Shown in pieces: positions 32,133-40,252 of a stretch of DNA of 64,000 nucleotides (positions are counted from its first letter, which is position 1; each line of letters starts with the position of its first letter). Where the stretch lies: positions 124,001 to 188,000 of the forward strand of contig JAWKRB010000015.1 in assembly GCA_041389885.1 (NCBI GenBank). Direction: 5' to 3'. The notes below the pieces were generated by a model, which was not told the DNA's origin, did no database searches, and saw nothing but the letters and a program-made list of their open reading frames with translations. The DNA is from JAWKRB01 sp041389885 (GTDB lineage Bacteria; Myxococcota_A; Polyangia; Polyangiales; Ga0077539). The position numbers and the translations under genes were made by a program.

Positions 32133-33218
32133 ATGGGATACGATCCACCCCCCTGGACCCCGCGCATGAAGCCACCCTCCCGCGACGAACTCGCCACGCT
32201 CGGCCTCGACCCGCAGACGGCGCTTACCCTCGAGGCCGAGGCGTCGGCGCCCGACGACGGCGTCGCTCGGGGCTTCGCCTCAGACCCCCTCGACGCGGTG
32301 GCCCTCGCGGCGCACCTCGCGTCCGTCACCCACCTCGCGTCGTTCGAGAGGACCGCCGCGCGCCTCGGCGAGCCCGAGGCGGTGATCGCCCGCGCCGATC
32401 GACGACGGGGGCTCTACTGCCTCTCGCTCGAGTCGCTCGAGCTCGTTCAGCCCGCCCGCGCGACGCGCGACGGCGAGGGCAATTGGATCGTCGACGCCTT
32501 GGGCGGACGAGAGCTCGTGCACGTGCGGGGCCCCGGGGGAGACGCGCTGCTGGCCTTCGAGGGCGACGCGTTCGCCGCCTACGAGGTGCCCCGCGAGGCG
32601 AGGAGCGCGGTCGGGGCTGGGTCTCCGCGCGAGGTTCCCTCCGCGGTCGCGCCCGAGGTCGACGCGCTGCTCGGCGGGCTCGACGCGCCCGCGTGGCTGA
32701 CCGCGCCGCTCGCCCGCGACACCACCGACCCCTACGCCGTGGCCGCCGCGGTGGGCGCCGTGGGCAGGCTGTGGTCCCCCGAGGGCGGCGGCGACGCGCG
32801 CGAGGCGATGGCGCGGCTGCGGCGCGGAGACGACCCCCTCTCGCGCGCCCGCGCGTGGTTCGCGGCGCTCCCGCCCCAGGCCCGCGAGGCCGCGCTGGAC
32901 CTCGCCTGCGTCGAAGCCGATTCCCTTGCAGCGCAGCTCGATACGCTCACCGAGCGCGTCTCGGTCGACCTCGACGCCGCGCGCGTCGAGGCCCTCGCGT
33001 GGCTCGAGCGTCGAGACGACCTCGCGACGCTCACGTCGCTGCTGCGAGCGGGCGAGCTCCCCGCGGGGCTGCGCGCGCGGCTGGCCTCCCTCGACCGCGC
33101 CGCGAGGACGCGCGCGACGATGTGGATCGCGCTCTCTCCGCGGAGCACCCCGCGGCTGCTCCAGGTGTCGTGGCAGGAGCCCGACGCGTGGTGGGCGGAG
33201 CCCGCGAGGACGGCGTGA
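32133..33218 (+). CDS. Unknown protein of the 29.9-37.9 kb module
   Basis: 361 residues, no recognised family. The N-terminal ~170 residues are mixed alpha/beta (AVALAAHLASVTHLASFERTA, RGLYCLSLESLELV, LVHVRGPGGDALLAFEGDAF). The rest is mostly helical with Ala/Leu/Arg repeats (AREAMARLRRGDDPLSRARAW, VDLDAARVEALAWLERRDD). There is no signal peptide or membrane segment. The ATG at 32133 or 32166 could be the start. Its stop overlaps the start of the Lon-like gene (GTGA at 33215-33218), which implies tight co-translation and probably a physical partnership with the protease-like protein. Confidence 0.65.
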   Translation: MGYDPPPWTPRMKPPSRDELATLGLDPQTALTLEAEASAPDDGVARGFASDPLDAVALAAHLASVTHLASFERTAARLGEPEAVIARADRRRGLYCLSLESLELVQPARATRDGEGNWIVDALGGRELVHVRGPGGDALLAFEGDAFAAYEVPREARSAVGAGSPREVPSAVAPEVDALLGGLDAPAWLTAPLARDTTDPYAVAAAVGAVGRLWSPEGGGDAREAMARLRRGDDPLSRARAWFAALPPQAREAALDLACVEADSLAAQLDTLTERVSVDLDAARVEALAWLERRDDLATLTSLLRAGELPAGLRARLASLDRAARTRATMWIALSPRSTPRLLQVSWQEPDAWWAEPARTA

Positions 33219-34930
33219 GGGAGTCGCTCCGCGCGCGCCTCGAGGCGGGGCGGGTGAAGGGCGCGTTCGTCTACGCCGCGAGGGCCGCGCTCGCGACGCC
33301 CTGGTGCTGGCCCCGCGACCCGCGCCTCGCCGAGACCGCGAGGGGGCTGTGCTCCGACGGGGCGCGCGAGGTCGCGCCCGGCGAGGTGCTCCTGGTCTCG
33401 ATCAGCGCCGGGGCGCCGCGCGAGGCGCTGTGGTCCCTGGGGTGGAGGGCGAGCGACGGGGGGGTGCCCTTCGGAGCAGACGCCCGCGCGTGCGTGCGGC
33501 TCGCGGCGTCGGTCGCGGCGCGGGAGGTTCCGCACCTGCACACCCTCGCGGAGCTGGAGAAGAGGCCCGGGTCGGCCGCGCCGGTCTTCAAGCGCGGCGA
33601 CGGGGCCGATCACGTCCTGGTCGACCGGTCGTACGGGCTCGCGATGACCCTCGCCGCGGCGTCGACGCTGATGGAGCGCCCGGTGCCCGCCCGCGTCGCG
33701 GCCCTCGCGGCGCTGCGCGAGGACGGCTCGACCGAGCCCGTGCAGGGCCTCGACCGAAAGCTCTCGCTCCTCGCCGACGCCGCGCTGGGGGTGGAGCTCG
33801 TGCTCGTCGAGACTTCCCAGCGCGACGAGGCCGAACGGCGGTGCGCGGACCTCGGCGCGCCCTTGGCGGTGCTGGGCGTCGCGCACGCGAGGGACGCGCT
33901 CGCGGCGGTGTTCCCCGACGCGGCCGAGGGGCCTCCCGCGGCGTGGACGCCCGCCAGCGCCCCGCGGCGCGCCATGGAGCTCTTCGCGCTCTGCGCGGGC
34001 GGGGGCGAGGTCGCGCGGTGGTCCTCGGTGGCGCTCGCCGCGCGATGGATCGCCGGGTCGCTCGACGCGTCAACACACCACGGGTCTCGCGCGCGCCTCG
34101 CGCGGCTCATCGCCGAGCGCCACGCGAACGGGCGCGAATTCTCGATCCCGTGGGACGAGTTCGTGCGCGGCGCGCACGAGCGGGAGCGGGCCGCGCACGC
34201 CGTCCAGGCCGCGGCCGACGCCGGCCTCGACGAGCTCGACGACTACCTCCGCCGCGCGCGCGCGATGCTCTCCGACGACCCCTACGACGTCGACTCGCTC
34301 AAGCTCCAGGGCGCGATCGGCCGCGCCCTCGCGATGCAGCGCCGGTACCCCGAGGCGCTCACCCTCCTCGAAGAGGCCAGCGGGCACTGGGCCGAAGGGC
34401 GCACCCCCGCCGAGGGGTCGTACGCGCTGTCGGCGTGGCTCCGCGTGGCGGCGATCCTCGGGGACGACGACGCGTGGCGCCGCGCCTGCGGGGCCGCGGA
34501 CGCGTTCGCTCGGCACGGCGCGCCCACCAGCCTCGCCTTCGTGCGCTTCGCCCAGGGCCGAGGTCACGCGACGCGAGGCGAGCACGACCTCGCCCTGCGC
34601 GCGCTCGACGCGGCCCTCGAGACCTCGTCTCCTCCGTGGCTCGCGCGCTCGGTGAGGCGCTGGCGGGCGACCTCGTTCCACGCCCTCGGGCGCGCACAAG
34701 ACGCTGCGGCAGAGCGAGATAGGCTCCATGGCGCGCGCGAGGAAGACGGGGCGCCCTGCGTCGAGGGGCGCTTCGCCGCGCTCGACGAGGCGCTCGAGCG
34801 CGGCGACGACCCCGGCGCGCTGGTCGAGGAGCTCCGCGCGCGGAGCCCGCAGGGCGTGCGGTGGCTGCTCGGGGCCAGCGACGACGCGCGCGAGCGGGCG
34901 AGGATCCTCGCGCGAGAGAACCCGTACTGA
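33215..34930 (+). CDS. Lon-like (S16) protease-fold protein with TPR-like C-terminus
   Basis: 571 residues. About 125-235 resembles the Lon C-terminal protease domain: LVDRSYGLAMTLAAAS, ERPVPARVAALAALREDG, EPVQGLDRKLSLLADAALG, VELVLVE. Ser139 (in the SxG of DRSYG) and Lys182 are exactly 43 residues apart, the spacing of the Ser-Lys dyad in E. coli Lon (Ser679/Lys722). No AAA+ domain precedes it, so proteolysis would not be ATP-driven in the usual way. The C-terminal ~300 residues are helical repeats of TPR type (LQGAIGRALAMQRRYPEAL, ATRGEHDLALRALDAAL). The GTG at 33215 overlaps the previous stop. The dyad makes a true peptidase likely; an inactive relative cannot be excluded. Confidence 0.65.
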   Translation: MRESLRARLEAGRVKGAFVYAARAALATPWCWPRDPRLAETARGLCSDGAREVAPGEVLLVSISAGAPREALWSLGWRASDGGVPFGADARACVRLAASVAAREVPHLHTLAELEKRPGSAAPVFKRGDGADHVLVDRSYGLAMTLAAASTLMERPVPARVAALAALREDGSTEPVQGLDRKLSLLADAALGVELVLVETSQRDEAERRCADLGAPLAVLGVAHARDALAAVFPDAAEGPPAAWTPASAPRRAMELFALCAGGGEVARWSSVALAARWIAGSLDASTHHGSRARLARLIAERHANGREFSIPWDEFVRGAHERERAAHAVQAAADAGLDELDDYLRRARAMLSDDPYDVDSLKLQGAIGRALAMQRRYPEALTLLEEASGHWAEGRTPAEGSYALSAWLRVAAILGDDDAWRRACGAADAFARHGAPTSLAFVRFAQGRGHATRGEHDLALRALDAALETSSPPWLARSVRRWRATSFHALGRAQDAAAERDRLHGAREEDGAPCVEGRFAALDEALERGDDPGALVEELRARSPQGVRWLLGASDDARERARILARENPY

Positions 34931-35019
34931 CCGCGCCTCCGCGTGTCAGATCGCGCCTCCCGCCGCGTCTCTCTTTTTGCGCGGGGTGATTCCTCCACGC
35001 GCGACGAGGGAGGCATCGC

Positions 35020-37887
35020 ATGGACGAGCAGCGCATGGGGAGACACCGCGAGGCGCGCGACGACGACGGGCTCGGAGCCCCCGCCGAGGCGCCGGGGCAG
35101 GGGACGACGGGGGGCTCGCGACGGAGGGTCTACCTGCACACCGACGTGCTCGACTGGATGAGGGACCCGAGCAGCCCGAGGCAGCTCACCCAGCGCGCGC
35201 GGCTGGTGCTCTGGCAGCTCTTCGCCCAGGGGACCCCCACGCAGGTGAAGTCGGTGAAGGGCGCCGGCCGCGGCTGGCTCCGCAGCGACCTCGGCGGCAA
35301 CCACGGCCACCAGTTCTACCTCTGGTGGACCCGCGGCGGCGCTCTGCCGCTCAAGGGCCGCGGGATCTCCCACGACGCGGTGCTCGTGCGCGCCCCGCGG
35401 CACCACGACGAGACCGATCGCGCCCTCGACCCGGGGGAGCTCTCTGACTGGTTGCCCCTCGAGGCGAAGGACCTCGAAGGCTGCGAGCTCGCGCCCGCGC
35501 TGCTCCCCACGCAGCGTGAGGTGCTCGAGGCCACCGGGCGCGCGCGCATCGTGCGGGGCTACCCCGGCACCGGAAAGACCACGCTCCTCGGCCTCGCGGC
35601 CCTGGCGACGCCCGGGGCGAGGGTGCTCTACCTCACCTACAGCGACCGCCTCGCCGCGAGGGCGAAGGCGTACTTCAACGAGTTCGCCCGCGCGCCGGGC
35701 GGGGTGCGCGTGATGACCTTTCGCGCGCTGTTCGGGGAGCTCTGGGAGGCCCGGGGGATGCCGCCCCGCGGCGAGGCCGACGAGGCCGCGCTCGCCCGCG
35801 CGATCGAGGGCTATCAAGGGTCGCTCTCGCCGTGGACGAAGCACCTCGAGTGCCTGCGCGCCGAGCTCCACGCGAGCTTCGCGGGCGCGGCGCTGCCCGA
35901 GGCGTTTCGCGACGCCCCGGCCTGCGCGTGGCCCGGCTTCGAGGTCGACGCCTACGTGACCCTCCGCGGAGCCGCCCTGGGAGAGGGCGCCGCGGAGGTC
36001 GCGGCGAGGCTCGGCGCGCACCTGCACGCGCGAGACGCGCTGCCGCACCTCGCGCCCGGCCCCACGCAGGCCTTCGCGCTCCTCGGAGCGCTCCGCGCGA
36101 AGCCCTCGCTCCCCGCGTGGTGCGCCGACTTCGACGCCGTGGTCGTCGACGAGGTGCAGGACCTCACCCGCGTCGAGTCGGCGCTGCTCGTCGAGGTCGC
36201 CCACGCGATGCGGGGGCCGAGCGGCCGCGCGGTCGAGCTCATCGCCGCGGGCGACGAGGGGCAGACGGTGCGTCCCACGGACTTCGACTGGGGCGTGTTC
36301 TCCGAGCTGGTGTCGAGGCGCTTCCCCGACCCGGTGTCCTTCGACCTCGACGTGAGCGTCCGGAGCCCGCGGCTGCTCACCGCGGTGCTCCATCGCACGA
36401 GCGAGCTGTACCGCGAGCTCGCGAAGTGCCAGCGCCCCAGAGGGCGAGCGGCCGACGAGCCCGAAGAGACCGTGCCCGGCCGCGTGCTGCGCTGCGTCGT
36501 GCGCGACGACGACGAGCTCGCGCGCCTCGCCGAGGCCGTCGACGCGCTGCCCGGCGCGGCCCTGGTGTTCCCCGGAGCGTCGGCGGTGTCGGGGCTGAGC
36601 ACTCCCGACGCCCTCTCCAGCGACGCCGCGAAGGGGCTCGACTTCTCGGTCGTCGCGGTGCTCGGCGCCGCGAGGCACCTCGCGGAGCTCCGCGCGCTCG
36701 CCCAGGGCGCCCGCGCCGACGCGCTCCGGGGCGTGCTCGCGCGCACGCGCATCGACCAGCTCCGGGTCGCCGTGAGCCGCGCCTCCGACACGCTGATCTT
36801 CGTCGATCGCGCGAACGACCCCGGCGTCGACGAGGTCGAGAAGCTCCTGTGCGAGGAGAGCGGCGAGCGCCTCGAGGGCTCCCTCGGCGCGATGGACCTC
36901 GCCGACGTCATCACCCTCCTCGAACGCCGCGACGAGACCGCCGAGGAGCTCGTGCGGGGGTTCATCGCCGACGCGCGCGCCGCCCTCCCCGAGCGCCCGG
37001 GCTACGCCCTCGACCGCGCGCGCCGCGCGAGGGGGCTGCTCGGCCGCTCGGACTCGAAGGTCGGCGTCACCGACCTCGGGCTGCGCGAGGAGGCCATGCG
37101 CGTGCAGGGCCTCTGCGCGGTGCTCGTCGCCGTCTCCGACGACACCCGGGACGTCGACCGCCGCGACCTCTTCTCTGAGGCGAACAAGTCCCTCCACGCC
37201 GGCAGGGAGAGCGAGCTCGCGAAGGCGGCCCTCGGGCTGCGCGACCTGCGCCTGCACACCGACGCCGCCGCGGGGAGCGCGCGCGCCCTCGTCGAGACCC
37301 TCTCCCGGCTCGACGCGCGCGAGCCCCTCTGGGAGCCGGTCCTGCGCGCGGAGCTCCGTCGCTGGTGCGCGCGGTGCGCGAGCGCCGCGATGCCCGCGGG
37401 GACGCGCGGCGTGGTCGAGCTCGTCGAGGCCGTCGAGCGCGTGGCCGAGGCGCTTCGCGGCGAGGGCGCCCCCGCGCTGCCCTCCCTCGACCTCGTGCGC
37501 CGGGCCGCGGTGGATCGCCTGCTCGAAGTCGAGAGGTTCGCCGACGCGCGCGCCATCGCCCGGCGCCTGGAGCCGCCCTCGCCGCGCGACGAGGCGCGGT
37601 GCTGCGAGGCGCTGGGCAACCACCGCGAGGCCGCCGAGCTGTACGAACTCGCGGGCTCGCTCGTCGACGCGCTGCGCTGCGCCCGCGCCGGGGGAGAGAT
37701 CGACCGCGCCTGCGAGCTCGCCGCCCGCTGTGACGCGCCCGACCGCGGGACGCTCTCGCGGCTCCAGGCGCTGCGGACGCTCCTCGCCGAGTGCGAGGCC
37801 GCGGGCGACACCCTGCGGCAGGCTGAGACCGACGCCCTCCGCGTCGCCTTCGACCGCCTGCACCCTCCCCGGCGAGCGCGCCGGTAA
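35020..37887 (+). CDS. Superfamily-1 UvrD-like helicase with RelE/ParE-like N-terminus
   Basis: 955 residues. A leading domain (about 35-140) has TQVKSVKGAGRGWLRSDLGG and VRAPRHHDET, a pattern resembling RelE/ParE-type domains fused to some UvrD helicases. The motor follows: Walker A GYPGTGKTT with Lys186, Walker B VVVDEVQDLT with Asp377/Glu378, motif III GDEGQTVRPTDFDW from residue 411, and motif VI LRVAVSRASDTLIF with Arg587. The C-terminal ~300 residues are helical TPR-like repeats. All ATPase motifs are present, so it should hydrolyse ATP and move on or remodel nucleic acid. A strong GGGAGG ribosome binding site precedes the ATG. Its stop is two bases from the 3' end of tRNA-Sec on the other strand. 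Confidence 0.8.
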   Translation: MDEQRMGRHREARDDDGLGAPAEAPGQGTTGGSRRRVYLHTDVLDWMRDPSSPRQLTQRARLVLWQLFAQGTPTQVKSVKGAGRGWLRSDLGGNHGHQFYLWWTRGGALPLKGRGISHDAVLVRAPRHHDETDRALDPGELSDWLPLEAKDLEGCELAPALLPTQREVLEATGRARIVRGYPGTGKTTLLGLAALATPGARVLYLTYSDRLAARAKAYFNEFARAPGGVRVMTFRALFGELWEARGMPPRGEADEAALARAIEGYQGSLSPWTKHLECLRAELHASFAGAALPEAFRDAPACAWPGFEVDAYVTLRGAALGEGAAEVAARLGAHLHARDALPHLAPGPTQAFALLGALRAKPSLPAWCADFDAVVVDEVQDLTRVESALLVEVAHAMRGPSGRAVELIAAGDEGQTVRPTDFDWGVFSELVSRRFPDPVSFDLDVSVRSPRLLTAVLHRTSELYRELAKCQRPRGRAADEPEETVPGRVLRCVVRDDDELARLAEAVDALPGAALVFPGASAVSGLSTPDALSSDAAKGLDFSVVAVLGAARHLAELRALAQGARADALRGVLARTRIDQLRVAVSRASDTLIFVDRANDPGVDEVEKLLCEESGERLEGSLGAMDLADVITLLERRDETAEELVRGFIADARAALPERPGYALDRARRARGLLGRSDSKVGVTDLGLREEAMRVQGLCAVLVAVSDDTRDVDRRDLFSEANKSLHAGRESELAKAALGLRDLRLHTDAAAGSARALVETLSRLDAREPLWEPVLRAELRRWCARCASAAMPAGTRGVVELVEAVERVAEALRGEGAPALPSLDLVRRAAVDRLLEVERFADARAIARRLEPPSPRDEARCCEALGNHREAAELYELAGSLVDALRCARAGGEIDRACELAARCDAPDRGTLSRLQALRTLLAECEAAGDTLRQAETDALRVAFDRLHPPRRARR

Positions 37888-37889
37888 CA

Positions 37890-37989
37890 TGGCGGAAGCA
37901 CACAGGAATCGAACCTGCCGTGCGACGCTGAGGCGCCGTCACCACCGGTTTTGAAGACCGGGCCTGTCACCAGCTCAGGCTGTGCTTCC
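37890..37989 (-). tRNA. selC: tRNA-Sec (selenocysteine, anticodon UCA)
   Basis: 100 bases on the minus strand, CCA encoded. The acceptor stem is the long 8-bp selenocysteine type (GGAAGCAC with GTGCTTCC) with discriminator G. The anticodon stem-loop CCGGTCTTCAAAACCGG gives anticodon TCA. It has a long variable arm and a T-loop GTTCGAT in the usual GGCAGGTTCGATTCCTG context, close to E. coli selC. The organism therefore can decode UGA as selenocysteine. selA, selB and selD are not in the window. The gene converges with the helicase gene, whose stop is two bases away. Confidence 0.97.
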
Positions 37990-38023
37990 GCCCGCGAGGG
38001 TAGCACCCCGCCGGGGCTCCCGC

Positions 38024-39298
38024 TCAATACGCCTGGATGTTCGTGGACGAAGGCATCGAGCGGCGGGCGGGGCGCTGGCGGCTCGGGTGGGGGATCGACG
38101 TGGGCACGTGGGGCGTCGAGGTGGCGGGGCGCTCGGCGACATCGACCTGCGCGGCCGGGTCGCGGGCGACGCGGAGGTACCTCGCGCGCACCACCTCGGC
38201 CTCGGCGATGCGGCCCGAGCGGCTGAGCTGCGCGGCGAGCGCGGTGGCGATGCGGACGCGCTCGGCCTCGGGCGGGTTCGCGTCGAGGGCCGCGCGGTAC
38301 GACGCGATGAGCGCCTCGTTGGCGCTCTGCGCGCGCCCCTCTTCGGCGGCGTTCGGGGCCCCCCCTCGCGTGGTCGCTGCGGGCAAGGTCGGGAGGGCGC
38401 GGCCCAGGTCGCGCTCGGCCGCGGCGACGGCGGTCGGCGCGTTGAGGCGCAGGCTGTCGGCGTTGGCCGCGGAGCCGTAGCGCGAATCGGAGGGCGGCGC
38501 CGCGGGGGCGCCCGCGGTGGACCTCGACGCGCTGGGGGAGGCCGCAGGCGCGCCGCCGGTCACCGCGATGGGGGTGTTGCTGTGCATCGCGATCGCGTTC
38601 TGCGCGATGGGGGCGCTCTCGTCGGCGAGCGTCTCGGCCTGCGCCTGCGAGGGCGCCGCGGGGCGAGGCGCCGGTCGCATCGCTCGGTGAGACTCGGGCG
38701 CGCGGTTGGCGAAGCGAGCCCTGGGGACCGCGGGGAGCGGGCTCTGCGCGGCCACGGGGGGCTGCTCGGCCGGGAGCTCCTGCGCGGGGATGACCTGCGG
38801 CGCGGGCGAGACGCTGTCGGCCTCGATGGAGCCCGGCGTGTGCGACGGCACGAAGCGCGAGGCCAGGCCGATGGAGAGCAGGGCCACGGCGGCCATGGCG
38901 ACCTGGCGACGCATGGCGAGGTCGCCGAGGCGGTGCAGCCAGGTCGGGACCCGTCGGGGCGCGCTCTCGAGGGGGATCACCGGCGCGACGCCAGGGTCGC
39001 CGCCGCCGCCGGGGGCCGGGGTGTCCGCGTCGAGGGGGGCGACCGCGCGGAGCTCGGGGGCCTTCGGGGTGCTCTGGCTCGCGGCGGCCTCGACGGCCGC
39101 CAGGAGGGAGGCCGAGGGCAGCGGGGCGGTGACGGGCGAGAGCGTCGACGCCAGGGCGCGCCCTCGGGACACGCGCTCCCACGCGGCTTTGCAGGGGGCG
39201 CAGCCCGCGATGTGCTCCCGCGCCGCGCGCGCGCCGTCGGCGTCGAGCTCGTCGTAGAGCAGGTCCATCATCAGGTCGTTGCAGGTCTCGCAGTTCAT
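38024..39298 (-). CDS. Anti-sigma factor with zinc finger, single TM, long periplasmic part
   Basis: 424 residues. The N-terminal ZAS zinc-finger is clear: Cys3, Cys6, His29, Cys33 and Cys36 (MNCETCNDL; REHIAGCAPCKA). This domain sequesters ECF sigma factors. A single transmembrane helix is at about 150-170 (VAMAAVALLSIGLASRF). The rest is a Pro/Ala/Ser-rich periplasmic region ending in a TPR-like helical stretch (SANEALIASYRAAL, RIATALAAQLSRSGRIAEAE), which could sense envelope state. The gene begins 5 bases after the ECF sigma gene, its presumed target. Confidence 0.87.
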   Translation of the reverse strand: MNCETCNDLMMDLLYDELDADGARAAREHIAGCAPCKAAWERVSRGRALASTLSPVTAPLPSASLLAAVEAAASQSTPKAPELRAVAPLDADTPAPGGGGDPGVAPVIPLESAPRRVPTWLHRLGDLAMRRQVAMAAVALLSIGLASRFVPSHTPGSIEADSVSPAPQVIPAQELPAEQPPVAAQSPLPAVPRARFANRAPESHRAMRPAPRPAAPSQAQAETLADESAPIAQNAIAMHSNTPIAVTGGAPAASPSASRSTAGAPAAPPSDSRYGSAANADSLRLNAPTAVAAAERDLGRALPTLPAATTRGGAPNAAEEGRAQSANEALIASYRAALDANPPEAERVRIATALAAQLSRSGRIAEAEVVRARYLRVARDPAAQVDVAERPATSTPHVPTSIPHPSRQRPARRSMPSSTNIQAY

Positions 39299-39303
39299 GG
39301 CGA

Positions 39304-39918
39304 TCACCCGAGGGCCCTGGCGTAGTCTTCGTACTCGGCCAGGGCCTCTTGGAGCCGCTCGAGAGCGTAGCGCATTCGAGACTTCACGGTGTTCTCGGGG
39401 GCGCACACGATCTCGGCGATCTCCTTGAAGGGAAGGTTGCTGTACTCCCGCATGAGAAACACCTCCCTCTGGTCGTCGGGGAGGGCCTCGACGGCCTCCG
39501 TGATCCGTCGCTGGAGCTCGTGACCGATCGCCTCGCGGTCCACGGAGGCCTCCGGGTCGGGCATGCGCTCGCCCAGGGTGGGACCGTCCTCGCCGCGCCG
39601 CGATGGCTCGTCGAGGGAGGGGTGCCGACGCAGCGCGGCCTTGCGCGCGTGGTCGATGCAGAGGTTGCGGGCCACGGTGTAGGCCCAGGTTGAGAACTTC
39701 GAGGCGTTGTGAAAATCGCGGGCGCCCTGGATCATGCGGATCCACGCGTCCTGAAGGATCTCCTCGGCGGTCTGCGGCTGCCGCACCGAGCGCAGGATGA
39801 AGTTGTACAGCGGGTTGCGATGCCGTCGCATCAGCTCCTCAAAGGCCCTGGGGTCACCCTGCCGGAACTTCTCCAGCAGGACCTCGTCGCTCGCGTCTCG
39901 GGGTCGATCTGCGCTCAC
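39304..39918 (-). CDS. ECF-type RNA polymerase sigma factor
   Basis: 204 residues with normal ECF layout. Region 2 is about 25-95 (FEELMRRHRNPLYNFIL, AEEILQDAWIRM, FSTWAYTVARNLCIDHAR). An acidic linker follows, then region 4 at about 140-195 (ALPDDQREVFLMREYSNLPFKEIAEIV, NTVKSRMRYALERL) with its helix-turn-helix. It directs RNA polymerase to a specific promoter set when released by the zinc-finger anti-sigma encoded next to it. It is divergent from the envelope-machinery run, so that run may be one of its targets. Confidence 0.97.
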   Translation of the reverse strand: MSADRPRDASDEVLLEKFRQGDPRAFEELMRRHRNPLYNFILRSVRQPQTAEEILQDAWIRMIQGARDFHNASKFSTWAYTVARNLCIDHARKAALRRHPSLDEPSRRGEDGPTLGERMPDPEASVDREAIGHELQRRITEAVEALPDDQREVFLMREYSNLPFKEIAEIVCAPENTVKSRMRYALERLQEALAEYEDYARALG

Positions 39919-40121
39919 GAGGCCCCCGTTCGTGGGGAGCGTCTGTTACGGACAATCCCTGAGACGCACGACCCCTCCAAAAAGGTCTCTCCCGCGTGAG
40001 GGCGTTGGTCGGGGTGCTCCAAGGGACGTTCCATCCGAGGCGGCGATTCTATGCTGACCGGGCGCAGGGTCTACGCGCAGATTGCGCCGGATGCGACACT
40101 ATCCCCTCGGCGCGCAGTGCG

Positions 40122-40149
40122 TTGACCCCGGCGATGCGGTTGGTATAAA
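40122..40149 (+). promoter_or_regulatory. Strong sigma-70-like promoter of the envelope-machinery run
   Basis: TTGACC and TATAAA are separated by 16 bases, about 100 bases before the ATG at 40253. It lies in the 334-base divergent region (39919-40252) between the ECF sigma gene and the first paralogous secreted protein. This is the best consensus match I saw in the window. No gene is visible in the rest of the gap. Confidence 0.65.
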
Positions 40150-40252
40150 CCCTCGCGGTATTTTTCGCCGGGTCTGCCGTGGTCTCGGCCTACTCAATTG
40201 TTTCAGGGCACCCATGCAGCGCGGTGAGCGGGATTCACGGGGGCAGAACGTC

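Noticed and set aside
29939..37887. A mobile island with integrase at selC
   Set aside because: Position fits, but no integrase, transposase or duplicated tRNA end was seen. Kept as a finding on position only.
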